A DNA stretch of 64,000 nt from Galbibacter sp038433465 (GCF_038433465.1 NZ_JAESVF010000009.1:66858-130857), one strand, 5' to 3'; numbered from the stretch's first letter, positions 26,745 to 35,654 are shown. Numbers and translations: made by a program. Notes: generated from the letters alone by a model not told the origin.

Positions 26745-27402
26745 AATCGAAATGTTTTATTAAACGAAGTAGAAACAAATAAGCAACTACTTTTACTACG
26801 ACAGTCGTAAAGTCAAAGAAAAATAACTCTACTAAAAAATTATCGATTGCAAGGGTGATATCGCCAATTAAAAAACACACCGCAACCATTACTGGGTATA
26901 GGTTTACTTTTGTCTCGTTGTTAAAATAATTCACTAAAGACGTTATTGTAAAGGCACTCAAAACAATTGAATACGCCAATACAAACGGGTACAAATCGCC
27001 CATTTGTGACCCAAAAATATCTTTTATTGAATAGTTAAAATAGATAAACCACAACACCACTACAGGAACTGCCGAAAAGATAAGTTTCTTTGCATCAAAG
27101 TCACGTATGGCTTTGTAACAAATCGCAGTAAAAACCAGATGATGAATTCCGAAACAAGCCAAAAAAAATCGTGAAGAAATTGGCCCGAGATACAACGAAA
27201 ACACATCGCCTAGAAAACAACTCACTAACAATACAATTGGCACTACTTCCAACTTGTTTTTATGGAAGTAATAATTAAAAAATACAATTGGAATTAAAGA
27301 GAGTTTAGCAATATTAGCGAGCAATCCGATATGAAAAACAGACGCCAACAGGTATAAAAACCCAAAACCAAAATACAGCGCTAGTAACTGCTTATTACTC
27401 AT
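26728..27402 (-). CDS. YhhN/TMEM86-like membrane protein
   Basis: 224 residues with about eight hydrophobic helices. The pattern IGLLANIAKLSLIPIVFFNYYF, FLGDVFSLYLG and CFLIGDITLAIDNF (paired acidic residues in membrane helices, Gly-Asp motifs) fits the YhhN/TMEM86 family. Characterised relatives hydrolyse lysoplasmalogens; whether this one does is unknown, and the match is weaker than for its neighbours. It lies directly downstream of ligA, overlapping it by 4 bases. Confidence 0.6.
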   Translation of the reverse strand: MSNKQLLALYFGFGFLYLLASVFHIGLLANIAKLSLIPIVFFNYYFHKNKLEVVPIVLLVSCFLGDVFSLYLGPISSRFFLACFGIHHLVFTAICYKAIRDFDAKKLIFSAVPVVVLWFIYFNYSIKDIFGSQMGDLYPFVLAYSIVLSAFTITSLVNYFNNETKVNLYPVMVAVCFLIGDITLAIDNFLVELFFFDFTTVVVKVVAYLFLLRLIKHFDFKHLY

Positions 27403-29393
27403 AACATTTTTAAAAAATCGTCTTCAGAAATCATTGTTACCCCCAGCTTTTCAGCTTTTTCACGTTTGCTAGGTCCCATTTTATCACCTGCAACCAAATA
27501 AGTTGTTTTGGACGAAATAGACGAAGCTACTTTCCCACCGTTATCTTCAATTAACTTTTTGAGTTCGTTTCGAGAAACCTTTTCAAATACTCCAGAAACC
27601 ACAAACGTTTGCCCTTTAAAAGTGTCGGTTATATTTTCTAGAAGTTCTGCTGAAATTTCCAATTGAAGTCCGTATGACTTTAATCGCTCAATAATGATTT
27701 TATTTTTCTCATTCTGAAAAAACTCAACTACACTTTCTGCAATACGGATACCTATTTCGTCAACTTGCACAAGCTCTTCAGCTGTTGCTTGCATCAACGC
27801 ATCAATCGACTTATAAGCTCTTGCCAATTTTTTGGCTACGGTTTCTCCAACATATCGAATTCCGAGGGCAAATAAAACACGTTCAAAAGGAATTTCTTTC
27901 GATTTTTCAACGCCCAACACTAAGTTTTCAGCCGACTTTTCAGCCATGCGTTCCAACGGAATGATATCTTCTTTTTTCAGTGTATATAAATCGGCGTAAT
28001 TTTCAATAAGTCCTTCTTTAAACAATAGCTCTACAGTTTCACCTCCAAGTCCTTCAATATCCATTGCTTTACGAGAAATAAAATGTTGGATACGCCCCGT
28101 AATTTGTGGCGGACATCCGTAGGTATTTGGACAATAATGTTGTGCTTCCCCTTCATTTCTAATCAATTCGGTATCGCATTCAGGACAATTTGTAATATAA
28201 TGATGTGGCGTTGCCTCGGGTGCTCTTTTAGAAAAATCGACTCCCACAATTTTAGGGATAATCTCTCCTCCTTTTTCAACAAAAACCGAATCGCCTTCTC
28301 TAATGTCTAGTTTTTCAATCTGGTCGGCATTGTGTAACGAAGCCCGCTTTACGGTAGTTCCTGCCAACAAAACAGGTTGTAAATTTGCAACTGGTGTAAT
28401 TGCTCCAGTTCGCCCAACTTGATAAGTAATACTTTCGAGCGAGGTAGCAACTTGTTCCGCTTTAAATTTGTAAGCCATTGCCCAACGCGGCGCTTTGGCA
28501 GTGTACCCCAATTCTTCTTGATGTTGAAAGCTATTTACCTTTACAACAACACCGTCTATTTCGTAAGGCAATTCATGGCGGTGCACGTCCCAATAATTTA
28601 CAAAGTCCATTACTTCCGCAGTAGTTTTACACAGTTTTGCCACCTCTGGAACTTTAAAACCCCATTCTTTGGCTTTTTGCAAACTTTCAAACTGACTAGA
28701 AATTCCTAAATTCTCTCCTGTAATATTGTAAAGTAAACACTCCAACGGACGCTTGGAAACTTCTGCACTGTCTTGTAATTTTAAACTTCCACTAGCTGTA
28801 TTCCTAGGGTTCATGTAGGGTTCTTCACCTGCTTCAATTCGCGCTTGATTCATTTTTGCAAAACCTTCCAAGGGTAAAATAATTTCCCCGCGAATTGCAA
28901 ATTTTGGCGGATAATTTCCTTTCAATTTTAAAGGTACCGAACGGATAGTTTTTACGTTGTTTGTAACATCGTCGCCTTGAAAACCATCGCCACGTGTTAC
29001 AGCTTTTATCAAAGTTCCGTTTTCGTATGTCAAACTCATGGAAGCTCCGTCGTATTTTAGTTCGCATGTAAAACTCACTTCTACATCCCCTAAAATCCGT
29101 TGAATACGCTTTTCCCACTCCTCCAAATCTTCTTTTGAATACGAATTATCCAATGAGTACATTCGGTGTTCGTGCATTACTGTTTCAAAATTCTTTGTTA
29201 CCATTCCACCCACGCGAACTGTTGGGGAATTAGCATCGTAAAATTCGGGATGCTCAGCTTCCAAGGCTTGTAACTCCTTCAGTTTTATATCAAATTCATA
29301 ATCTGATATTTCTGGAGTATCCAATACGTAATAGTTGTAATTATGCTGAGATAACTCTTTTCGTAACGCCTCAATTTTCTTTGCTATATCCAT
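27399..29393 (-). CDS. ligA: NAD-dependent DNA ligase
   Basis: 664 residues, full length. It seals nicks in replication and repair. Domain order: Ia (YNYYVLDTPEISDYEFD), adenylation domain with the nucleotidyl lysine K113 (CELKYDGAS) and SLHNADQIEKLDIREGD, OB fold, a four-cysteine zinc finger (NCPECDTEL, HYCPNTYGCPP), helix-hairpin-helix region (VLFALGIRYVGE, VDEIGIRIAESV), and a C-terminal BRCT domain (about 590-664, KGQTFVVSGVF). A clear promoter lies just upstream. Confidence 0.98.
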   Translation of the reverse strand: MDIAKKIEALRKELSQHNYNYYVLDTPEISDYEFDIKLKELQALEAEHPEFYDANSPTVRVGGMVTKNFETVMHEHRMYSLDNSYSKEDLEEWEKRIQRILGDVEVSFTCELKYDGASMSLTYENGTLIKAVTRGDGFQGDDVTNNVKTIRSVPLKLKGNYPPKFAIRGEIILPLEGFAKMNQARIEAGEEPYMNPRNTASGSLKLQDSAEVSKRPLECLLYNITGENLGISSQFESLQKAKEWGFKVPEVAKLCKTTAEVMDFVNYWDVHRHELPYEIDGVVVKVNSFQHQEELGYTAKAPRWAMAYKFKAEQVATSLESITYQVGRTGAITPVANLQPVLLAGTTVKRASLHNADQIEKLDIREGDSVFVEKGGEIIPKIVGVDFSKRAPEATPHHYITNCPECDTELIRNEGEAQHYCPNTYGCPPQITGRIQHFISRKAMDIEGLGGETVELLFKEGLIENYADLYTLKKEDIIPLERMAEKSAENLVLGVEKSKEIPFERVLFALGIRYVGETVAKKLARAYKSIDALMQATAEELVQVDEIGIRIAESVVEFFQNEKNKIIIERLKSYGLQLEISAELLENITDTFKGQTFVVSGVFEKVSRNELKKLIEDNGGKVASSISSKTTYLVAGDKMGPSKREKAEKLGVTMISEDDFLKML

Positions 29394-29416
29394 GAATAAA
29401 AAGTAATGTACTTACG

Positions 29417-29448
29417 CAAATATAGCGGAATGAAGCTTATTTTTACAA
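29417..29448 (-). promoter_or_regulatory. Promoter of ligA
   Basis: On the minus strand TTG (29448-29446) is followed after 21 bases by TATATTTG (29424-29417), both parts of the Bacteroidota -33/-7 consensus. The ATG is 23 bases further on, giving a short leader. Confidence 0.65.
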
Positions 29449-29453
29449 TGAAG

Positions 29454-30767
29454 CTACTCTTTTTTCTTTTGACTTCTGATGCGTGTTATTTCAGATAAAT
29501 GGAAGCCTTTTTCTTTGTCGTATGAAGTGTTTTTAGGGCTTCCGATAATTTGTGAACTATAGACTCCCGAATGCCCAGAAAATAAATAAGCCGTACCACA
29601 AGCCAGTGCGATAAAGACACCTGCTTCGATTCCGAATAATTCAATCCCCATAATTGTACACGCAATTGGAGTGTTGGTGGCACCTGCAAAAACAGCTACA
29701 AACCCCATTCCTGCGAGCATGCTCATTGGCAACGGAATAAACCAAATAAGTACATTTCCTAAGGTAGCGCCAATGTAAAATAAGGGAGTTACCTCTCCTC
29801 CTTTAAATCCGGCACCAAGTGTAAATGATGTAAATAATAATTTCAGCAGAAAGTCGTAGGAGTTTTGATTGTTATTAAAAGCATCAACAATGGTTGGCAC
29901 ACCTAAACCGATGTATTTTGTAGTTCCAATAAGATAAACAGCTAGTGCAATAACAATTCCGCCAAGAAATGGTCTAAGTGGCGGATACGAAATATATTTC
30001 TTAAAAAAATCGCTCCAAAAATGTGTTGCTTTAGAAAACAACATGGCTACGAGTCCGAAAATAATTCCTGCCAAAAGTGCCCAAAGCAAGTTTATCGGGT
30101 TCATTTCGGCAACCGATGTAATGTGATAATGTGTATGAGAAGCCCCGAAAAACTCACAAAAATAATTTGCAAAAACTGCGCCCATAAAACTAGGAATTAT
30201 TGCATCAAGACGTATTCTTCCTAAAATCAACACTTCCAAAGCAAAGATTCCGCCTGCGAGTGGAGTTCCAAAAACAGAAGCAAAACCAGCACTTATCCCA
30301 ACAATTAAAACTATTCGCCTATCTCTATCAGAAAGTTTTAACCATTTTGTAAATCTATCTGCAATTGCGCCACCAATTTGCACCGCTGTACCTTCTCGTC
30401 CTGCCGAACCACCAAAAAAATGCGTCGCAACTGTACCGAACAAAACCAAAGGCGCCATACGAAATGGAATGATTTTTTTAGGCGAATGAAATTCTTCCAA
30501 GAGTAAATTATTGCCTTTTACAACGCTATCTCCATACAAATAATAAGATAGTCCGATGATAAATCCGCCAACAGGTAAAAGTGCGATAATCCACAAATGC
30601 GCTTCTCGCCATTGCGTTGCCCACTCCAAACTCCATAGAAAAAAAGCGGAAGCTCCACCCACCAAAACGCCAATAACGGCACAGATGAACAACCATTTAA
30701 TTAAGTATAAAAAAGTAGGAATTTGCTCTAAAGAGAAGAAATAATCTTTTATTTTATCTGTATTCAT
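29454..30767 (-). CDS. CLC-type fluoride/proton antiporter (CLC-F)
   Basis: 437 residues with the CLC fold. The anion-site motifs are those of the fluoride-specific CLC-F branch, not chloride CLCs: GNNLL (85-89) replaces GSGIP, GREGT (123-127, gating Glu E125) replaces GREGP, and GFKGGEVTP (320-328) replaces the GxFxP loop, placing valine and threonine where chloride transporters have phenylalanine. CLC-F proteins expel fluoride in exchange for protons. A fluoride riboswitch lies directly upstream, which supports the assignment independently. Genome pipelines usually call it a voltage-gated chloride channel; I consider that name wrong here. Confidence 0.92.
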   Translation of the reverse strand: MNTDKIKDYFFSLEQIPTFLYLIKWLFICAVIGVLVGGASAFFLWSLEWATQWREAHLWIIALLPVGGFIIGLSYYLYGDSVVKGNNLLLEEFHSPKKIIPFRMAPLVLFGTVATHFFGGSAGREGTAVQIGGAIADRFTKWLKLSDRDRRIVLIVGISAGFASVFGTPLAGGIFALEVLILGRIRLDAIIPSFMGAVFANYFCEFFGASHTHYHITSVAEMNPINLLWALLAGIIFGLVAMLFSKATHFWSDFFKKYISYPPLRPFLGGIVIALAVYLIGTTKYIGLGVPTIVDAFNNNQNSYDFLLKLLFTSFTLGAGFKGGEVTPLFYIGATLGNVLIWFIPLPMSMLAGMGFVAVFAGATNTPIACTIMGIELFGIEAGVFIALACGTAYLFSGHSGVYSSQIIGSPKNTSYDKEKGFHLSEITRIRSQKKKE

Positions 30768-30781
30768 TTTGACATATATAT

Positions 30782-30792
30782 AATGAGACTGC
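30782..30792 (-). promoter_or_regulatory. Likely anti-aptamer strand of the fluoride riboswitch
   Basis: The leader RNA here reads GCAG-U-CUCAUU (30792 to 30782). It can pair with AAUGAG-GU-CUGC inside the aptamer (30857 to 30846): 6 + 4 base pairs around a small internal loop. The two structures exclude each other. This element is 15 bases before the start codon, so switching would change structure next to the ribosome landing site. The pairing is seen in the sequence; its regulatory use is inference. Confidence 0.55.
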
Positions 30793-30814
30793 TATGGCAT
30801 TTGCCATTTTAATC

Positions 30815-30860
30815 AGAAGTCATCAGCTATTTTAAGCGGTTCAAGGCAGACCTCATTGCC
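30815..30860 (-). ncRNA. Fluoride riboswitch (crcB motif) aptamer
   Basis: The minus-strand RNA from 30860 to 30815 starts GGCAAUGAGGUCUGCC, continues with AACCGCU and ends AGCUGAUGACUUCU. This matches the fluoride aptamer: the GGCnAUGAGG start, AAC joining segment, and GCUGAUG followed by a strand that pairs back. The helix GAGGUC/GACUUC is retained with compensating bases relative to the well-known Thermotoga aptamer (GAGGCC/GGCCUC). It lies 48 bases upstream of the CLC-F start codon on the same strand. Fluoride binding should switch the exporter on. Confidence 0.93.
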
Positions 30861-31058
30861 AAATGTAAAGCAAATCTACAAAAAATACAGCTATTATTCT
30901 TGAAGATTTCAAACCTATCTCTTTTCAGCAGTAAACACTTTTTTACTCATTATTAATTGTACATATTTATTTTATTATCTTAGATTTTATTCTATAAAAC
31001 CCAATTTATTGCATTAAAAAATAGCGGAGATTATCTCTTCAACTAAAATATTTTAAAA

Positions 31059-31628
31059 ATGAAAAAAAGCAGATTAGAAGCATTCAGCGATGGTGTTTTA
31101 GCCATTATTATAACCATTATGGTTCTCGAATTAAAAGCTCCAGAAGAAGTTACACTGTCTGCATTACTCGCTAAAACTCCCATATTTTTAAGTTATGTTG
31201 CGAGCTTTATTTACATCGGTATTTACTGGAATAATCATCATCATTTATTTCAGATTACAGAAAAAGTAAACGGAAAAATATTGTGGGCAAACCTACATTT
31301 ACTCTTTTGGCTTTCTTTAATTCCTTTTACCACTTCATGGATTGGAGAACACTACAACGCCACACTCCCAGTCATTGCGTACGGAGCTGTTTTGATGTTA
31401 TCTGCAATAGCATATTACTTTTTACAACTTGCAATTATCAAAGCGCACGACGAGAGTTTTGTGTTAAAAAAAGCGGTAGGCCATGACACCAAAGGGAAAC
31501 TCTCGGTACTGATATATGCTGTAGGTATTGCTCTAGCTTTTGTAAATACGTGGATTGCAATTGGGTGTTATATTTTTGTGGGGCTTTTATGGCTTATTCC
31601 CGACAAACGAATCGAACAAAACATGTAG
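31059..31628 (+). CDS. TMEM175-type potassium channel (DUF1211)
   Basis: 189 residues, about six membrane helices. The first helix carries the family signature R..AFSDG (RLEAFSDGVLAIIITIMVLEL), whose FSD lines the pore in TMEM175 channels. The rest (YIGIYWNNHHHLF, NLHLLFWLSLIPFTTSWIGEH) also fits bacterial single-repeat TMEM175 proteins, which assemble as tetramers and conduct K+. It is divergent from the fluoride exporter; nothing indicates a fluoride role. A TATCTTAG box lies at 30976-30983. Confidence 0.92.
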   Translation: MKKSRLEAFSDGVLAIIITIMVLELKAPEEVTLSALLAKTPIFLSYVASFIYIGIYWNNHHHLFQITEKVNGKILWANLHLLFWLSLIPFTTSWIGEHYNATLPVIAYGAVLMLSAIAYYFLQLAIIKAHDESFVLKKAVGHDTKGKLSVLIYAVGIALAFVNTWIAIGCYIFVGLLWLIPDKRIEQNM

Positions 31629-31718
31629 CTTTTCATTTCTTATCATAGGTTAATATTTATCTAAAAATCTACTGTTACTTTTGAAGTACATTTTAAAAAC
31701 ACTTGAAAAAATATACAT

Positions 31719-32396
31719 ATGAAAAAAGTACTATTTGTTTTAACGAGTCATGAAGATTTAGGAAACACAGGAGAAAAAACAGGATTTTGGATTGAAGAAT
31801 TTGCTTCGCCTTATTACCTTTTAAAAGATAAAGGGGTTGAAATTACACTCGCATCACCAAAAGGAGGACAACCTCCAATCGACCCTAAAAGTGATGCTCC
31901 AGATGCTCAGACTCCAGCAACGGTAAGATTTAATAATGATAACGAGACAAAACAGTTGTTGGCAAATACTGAAAAGTTAGAAAATGTAAATCAACAAGAT
32001 TTTGACGCTTTGTTTTTCCCTGGCGGACATGGACCATTATGGGATTTAGCTGAAGATAAAAACAGCATCGAATTAATTGAAGCTTTCATCCAAAATAACA
32101 AAACTGTAGCTGCCGTTTGTCATGCGCCCGCAGTTTTTAAGAATACTAAAAACCAAGATGGAACTCCACTTGTTGCAAATAAAAAAGTTACCGGATTTTC
32201 TAATACCGAAGAAGAAGCTGTTCAGCTTACAAATGTAGTTCCGTTTTTAGTGGAAGATATGCTGAAAGAAAATGGCGGAATTTACAGTAAAGGAGCTGAT
32301 TGGGGAGCGTACGCAATTCAAGACGGATTGTTAATTACTGGTCAGAATCCAGCATCATCGGAATTGGTTGCAGAAAAATTATTAGCTCAATTATAA
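31719..32396 (+). CDS. DJ-1/PfpI superfamily protein, Hsp31-like
   Basis: 225 residues of the class I glutamine-amidotransferase-like fold. C134-H135 (VAAVCHAPAVF) form the nucleophile elbow, and GFWIEEFASPYYLLKDKGVEITLASPKGG and FFPGGHGPLWDL are Hsp31-like. Relatives include glyoxalase III (glutathione-independent methylglyoxal detoxification) and deglycase/chaperone Hsp31; the exact activity is not fixed by sequence. It is monocistronic, with a TACTTTTG box at 31676-31683 and a good terminator downstream. Confidence 0.9.
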   Translation: MKKVLFVLTSHEDLGNTGEKTGFWIEEFASPYYLLKDKGVEITLASPKGGQPPIDPKSDAPDAQTPATVRFNNDNETKQLLANTEKLENVNQQDFDALFFPGGHGPLWDLAEDKNSIELIEAFIQNNKTVAAVCHAPAVFKNTKNQDGTPLVANKKVTGFSNTEEEAVQLTNVVPFLVEDMLKENGGIYSKGADWGAYAIQDGLLITGQNPASSELVAEKLLAQL

Positions 32397-32411
32397 TAGA
32401 CTAAAAAATAT

Positions 32412-32450
32412 AAAGCTGTCTGAGGTTTTCATTTTCAGACAGCTTTTTTT
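32412..32450 (+). terminator. Terminator after the Hsp31-like gene
   Basis: AAAGCTGTCTGA (32412-32423) pairs perfectly with TCAGACAGCTTT (32435-32446), 12 bp, followed by a T-run to 32450. The T-run touches the stop codon of the convergent prmC gene. Confidence 0.9.
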
Positions 32451-33327
32451 ATGCTGAAATAACAGGCTTTTGTCCCATTATCATTCTATCTTTTCCGTAT
32501 AAATCTTTCTTCAAAATAACATTTTCAAAGTTATATTTCTTCATTAACGCCAACATTTCATCACCTAAATATTGATTAATCTCAAAATACAACTTCCCTC
32601 CTTCTTTTAAGTTTTCAGAAGCCAATCCTGCTATTTTTTCGTAAAATACTAAGGCATCGTCATCTTCAACAAACAAAGCAGACGATGGCTCGTAATTCAA
32701 AACATTATTTTTTATTTCTGTTTTTTCTAAGTTTCGAACATACGGCGGGTTCGATACAATTACATCGAAGGTTGGCAACTCTTCAAAAATAGTTTCTAAG
32801 TCGTTTGCCTTTAAAATATCTTGTTGATAGAAGTTAATATTCACTCCTTGGTCTTCTGCATTTAAAGATGCTGTTTGAAGTGCTTCATACGAAATATCTA
32901 CAGCGAAAAGCTTTGTACGCGGTAAGTTTTTGGCTATCGAAATTGGGATACAACCTGTACCCGTTCCAATATCCAAAACACGAGTAACACTATCTTTATC
33001 AATATCATTGATAATCCACGACACCAACTCTTCGGTTTCTGGCCTTGGAATTAAAGTATGCTCGTTGACACGAAAATCCAATCCATAAAAATAGCTTTTC
33101 CCGATGATGTATTGTATAGGTCTTTCATTCACCAAATCTCCAAGAGCGGAGTCAAACTTATATCCTACCTCACTTGAAACATCCTCTTCCAAAAACTGCT
33201 GAATTTGGTGCGGTTTATAACCCAAGTAATCTTCGCAAAGCCAATTAAAAAATGTATCAATTTCCTCAGAAGGATATATTTCATTCAGCTCGATATGAAA
33301 AAACTTTTTAATTAATCCTAGTTTCAT
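32449..33327 (-). CDS. prmC: Release factor glutamine methyltransferase PrmC
   Basis: 292 residues. It methylates the GGQ glutamine of peptide release factors using S-adenosylmethionine. The N-terminal helical domain (about 1-85) is followed by the methyltransferase domain with DIGTGTGCIPISIA (119-132) for SAM binding and the glutamine-binding NPPY motif at 193-196 (VSNPPYVRN). LIPRPETEELV before it is also family-specific. It lies 27 bases downstream of the GNAT gene on the same strand. Confidence 0.97.
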   Translation of the reverse strand: MKLGLIKKFFHIELNEIYPSEEIDTFFNWLCEDYLGYKPHQIQQFLEEDVSSEVGYKFDSALGDLVNERPIQYIIGKSYFYGLDFRVNEHTLIPRPETEELVSWIINDIDKDSVTRVLDIGTGTGCIPISIAKNLPRTKLFAVDISYEALQTASLNAEDQGVNINFYQQDILKANDLETIFEELPTFDVIVSNPPYVRNLEKTEIKNNVLNYEPSSALFVEDDDALVFYEKIAGLASENLKEGGKLYFEINQYLGDEMLALMKKYNFENVILKKDLYGKDRMIMGQKPVISA

Positions 33328-33354
33328 TTTTATAATTTAAATCAAAAGCTTTGC

Positions 33355-33831
33355 CTACAATTTTTTCAGCATCCAAACAGAACACGAGTAATGACCTGTG
33401 TTTCCCATTGGAGCATCTAAATATTCAAACCCAGCTTTTTTATATAATTTTTGTGCATCTTCCATGTAAGGCATTGTTTCGATATAGCAAAACTTATATC
33501 CCATTTCCTTTGCCTCATTTAAGCAAGTTTGCATCATTTTCATTCCGTATCCTTTACCTCTTACTTCATTTAAAAAATACATTTTTTGCAACTCGCAATA
33601 AGCATCACCTTCATTTTCTAAACGTGCAATTCCTGCTCCACCCACAATTTTTTCATCTGATTCTAAAACAAAATACACCGCATCTTTTTTATCATAAGTA
33701 CTGTGCAAATCGTTTAAAGAAACATCTTCAAAGGCAGTCCCTACTTTGGGTGCGCCCATTTCAACAATAACCGTTTTTACAATTTCGGCCATCGAAATAT
33801 TATCAGCAGGTTTTATCTTTCTAATAATCAT
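33355..33831 (-). CDS. GNAT family N-acetyltransferase
   Basis: 158 residues forming one GNAT domain. The acetyl-CoA pyrophosphate loop is EVRGKGYGMKMM, preceded by the strand CELQKMYFLN; the C-terminal part (CYIETMPYMEDAQKLYKKAGFEYL) is typical. The substrate is unknown. It lies directly upstream of prmC on the same strand; GNAT-prmC pairs are common in Flavobacteriaceae, which hints at, but does not prove, a translation-related role. Confidence 0.9.
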   Translation of the reverse strand: MIIRKIKPADNISMAEIVKTVIVEMGAPKVGTAFEDVSLNDLHSTYDKKDAVYFVLESDEKIVGGAGIARLENEGDAYCELQKMYFLNEVRGKGYGMKMMQTCLNEAKEMGYKFCYIETMPYMEDAQKLYKKAGFEYLDAPMGNTGHYSCSVWMLKKL

Positions 33832-33923
33832 GAAATATCATCAATTTAAAACGTCATGTAAAGGGTTTATTTCCCCAAAATATTTTATCAAATTAAACTA
33901 ATTTATAAGCAATAGCCTAAGGT

Positions 33924-33954
33924 TTGTTATGAGATTTTTCATTTTGTATTTTTG
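33924..33954 (+). promoter_or_regulatory. Promoter of ribD
   Basis: TTG (33924-33926, within TTTG) is followed after 20 bases by TATTTTTG (33947-33954), a full match to the -33/-7 consensus. The in-frame ATG at 33929 falls between the two boxes, so it cannot be in the transcript; this fixes the ribD start at 33971. Confidence 0.75.
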
Positions 33955-33970
33955 TACTGAAATTTCCAAA

Positions 33971-35032
33971 ATGAACACACACGAACACTATATAAAAAGA
34001 GCGCTTCAGCTTGCAAAAAATGGTTTAGGAAACACTTATCCCAACCCTACCGTAGGTTGCGTAATTGTTGCTGATAACAAAATAATTGGCGAAGGCTACA
34101 CCAGTCCTGCTGGGCAAAACCACGCCGAAGTAAATGCCATTTCAGCAGTAAAAGACGTTTCGCTTTTAAAAACTGCAACCATTTATGTTACACTCGAACC
34201 TTGCTCGCATTTTGGAAAAACACCTCCTTGTGCCGATTTGATTATAAAACATCAAATTCCGAATGTGGTTATCGGAACACTAGATACACACGACAAAGTT
34301 TGCGGACGTGGGGTTCAAAAACTAATGGAAGCTGGTTGTAATGTTACCGTAGGCGTTTTGGAAGAAGAATGTAAAGAAAGTAACAAACGCTTTTTTACAT
34401 TTCAGGAGAAAAAGCGTCCTTATATTATATTGAAATGGGCCGAAAGTGCCGATGGTTTTATGAGTCCGGAGAAAAAAGAAACCCGAACTCCCGTTTGGAT
34501 TACTAACACGCTTTCGCGACAAATAGTACATAAATGGCGAACCGAAGAACACGCAATTTTGGTTGGCACCACAACTGTGCTTGCAGACAACCCGAAACTG
34601 AACAGCAGAGATTGGAACGGAAATAATCCTGTTAGAATTGTTATCGACAGCCAATTAAAAACGCCACAACAATCGCACGTTTTAGACGATTCTCAAAAAA
34701 CAATTTTTATTGTCGATACTGCTACGCAAGTTCCCAATTCTGAATTTAAGAATACCTTTTTTGAGGAAATAGATTTTTCGAATGCTATAGCTCCACAAAT
34801 AATGAGTGTGCTACATAAACACCAAATTCAAAGTATTATTATTGAAGGCGGTAGCAAAACACTACAAACATTTATCGACAGTAATTTATGGGATGAAGCA
34901 CGCGTTTTTAAAGGGGACGCCGTTTTTTCAAGTGGCACTAAAAGTCCGATTATAAACAAGTCGTTTTTTTATTCTGAAGAAAAAATTGTGCAAAACACAC
35001 TCACACTTTACATAAACAGCAACAATGCCTAG
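33971..35032 (+). CDS. ribD: Riboflavin biosynthesis deaminase/reductase RibD
   Basis: 353 residues from the ATG at 33971 (MNTHEHYIKRALQLA). It performs the deaminase and reductase steps of riboflavin synthesis. The deaminase zinc site is H51-A-E53, C78 and C87 (PCSHFGKTPPCADLI). The reductase domain (about 145-350) has LKWAESADGFM, EEHAILVGTTTVLADNPKLN and IIIEGGSKTLQTFI. No FMN riboswitch is visible upstream. The start of the next gene overlaps its end by 8 bases. Confidence 0.96.
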   Translation: MNTHEHYIKRALQLAKNGLGNTYPNPTVGCVIVADNKIIGEGYTSPAGQNHAEVNAISAVKDVSLLKTATIYVTLEPCSHFGKTPPCADLIIKHQIPNVVIGTLDTHDKVCGRGVQKLMEAGCNVTVGVLEEECKESNKRFFTFQEKKRPYIILKWAESADGFMSPEKKETRTPVWITNTLSRQIVHKWRTEEHAILVGTTTVLADNPKLNSRDWNGNNPVRIVIDSQLKTPQQSHVLDDSQKTIFIVDTATQVPNSEFKNTFFEEIDFSNAIAPQIMSVLHKHQIQSIIIEGGSKTLQTFIDSNLWDEARVFKGDAVFSSGTKSPIINKSFFYSEEKIVQNTLTLYINSNNA

Positions 35033-35654
35033 CACTACTCCTATTAAAAATATTGTTTTTGATTTTGGTGATATTTTTATCGACCTCGATAAAGAAGCTC
35101 CATTAAAACTGATGCTACAAACATATCCCAACTTTACGCTCACTAAGGAAATTAGCAAATTAAATGATGCGTATGAAAAAGGAGAAATTAGCACGCCTGA
35201 TTTTGTTGCGAGCTACAAAGATTTTTTATCCGAAGAAAACTCAGAAACACTTATTCATATTTGGAATTCAATCATTTTAACGATGCCAACACATCGATTA
35301 ACTTTTATTGAAAACCTACACAAGCAAAATAAATACAGGCTATTTTTACTGAGTAATACAAATGAATTGCACATCGAACAAGTTATAAACAACATTGGAT
35401 TTGAAACCTACACGCAGTTTAAAAATTGCTTTGAAAAATTTTATCTATCTCATGAAATTCATTTTAGAAAACCAACGGCAAACATTTTTGACTTTGTACT
35501 TCGAGACAATGCAATTCTTGCTGAAGAAACATTATTTATAGACGATACCAAGGAACACATAGATACTGCAAAAAGTTTAGGTTTTTATACTTGGAATTTA
35601 ATTCCAGGGAAAGAAGATGTTACTTCGCTATTTGAAAAAGACTTTACTTTTTAG
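35025..35654 (+). CDS. HAD family hydrolase
   Basis: 209 residues. Motif I is VFDFGDIFIDLD with nucleophile D13; the second position after it is Gly, as in YihX-type HAD phosphatases, so the usual DxD pair is absent. Motif II is LFLLSNTNE (about 105-110), motif III lysine in FRKPTANIF, and motif IV LFIDDTKEHIDTA. A cap domain of about 75 residues follows motif I (C1-type). Overlap with ribD suggests it could be a riboflavin-pathway phosphatase, which that pathway needs, but this is only inference from position. Confidence 0.88.
   Translation: MPSTTPIKNIVFDFGDIFIDLDKEAPLKLMLQTYPNFTLTKEISKLNDAYEKGEISTPDFVASYKDFLSEENSETLIHIWNSIILTMPTHRLTFIENLHKQNKYRLFLLSNTNELHIEQVINNIGFETYTQFKNCFEKFYLSHEIHFRKPTANIFDFVLRDNAILAEETLFIDDTKEHIDTAKSLGFYTWNLIPGKEDVTSLFEKDFTF

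Noticed and set aside
33351..33770. Plus-strand open frame opposite the GNAT gene
   Set aside because: It is a complement-frame shadow; the GNAT protein on the minus strand has clear acetyl-CoA motifs.
33929..33970. Upstream start for ribD at 33929
   Set aside because: That ATG lies between the promoter's -33 and -7 boxes and would add 14 residues absent from the family.
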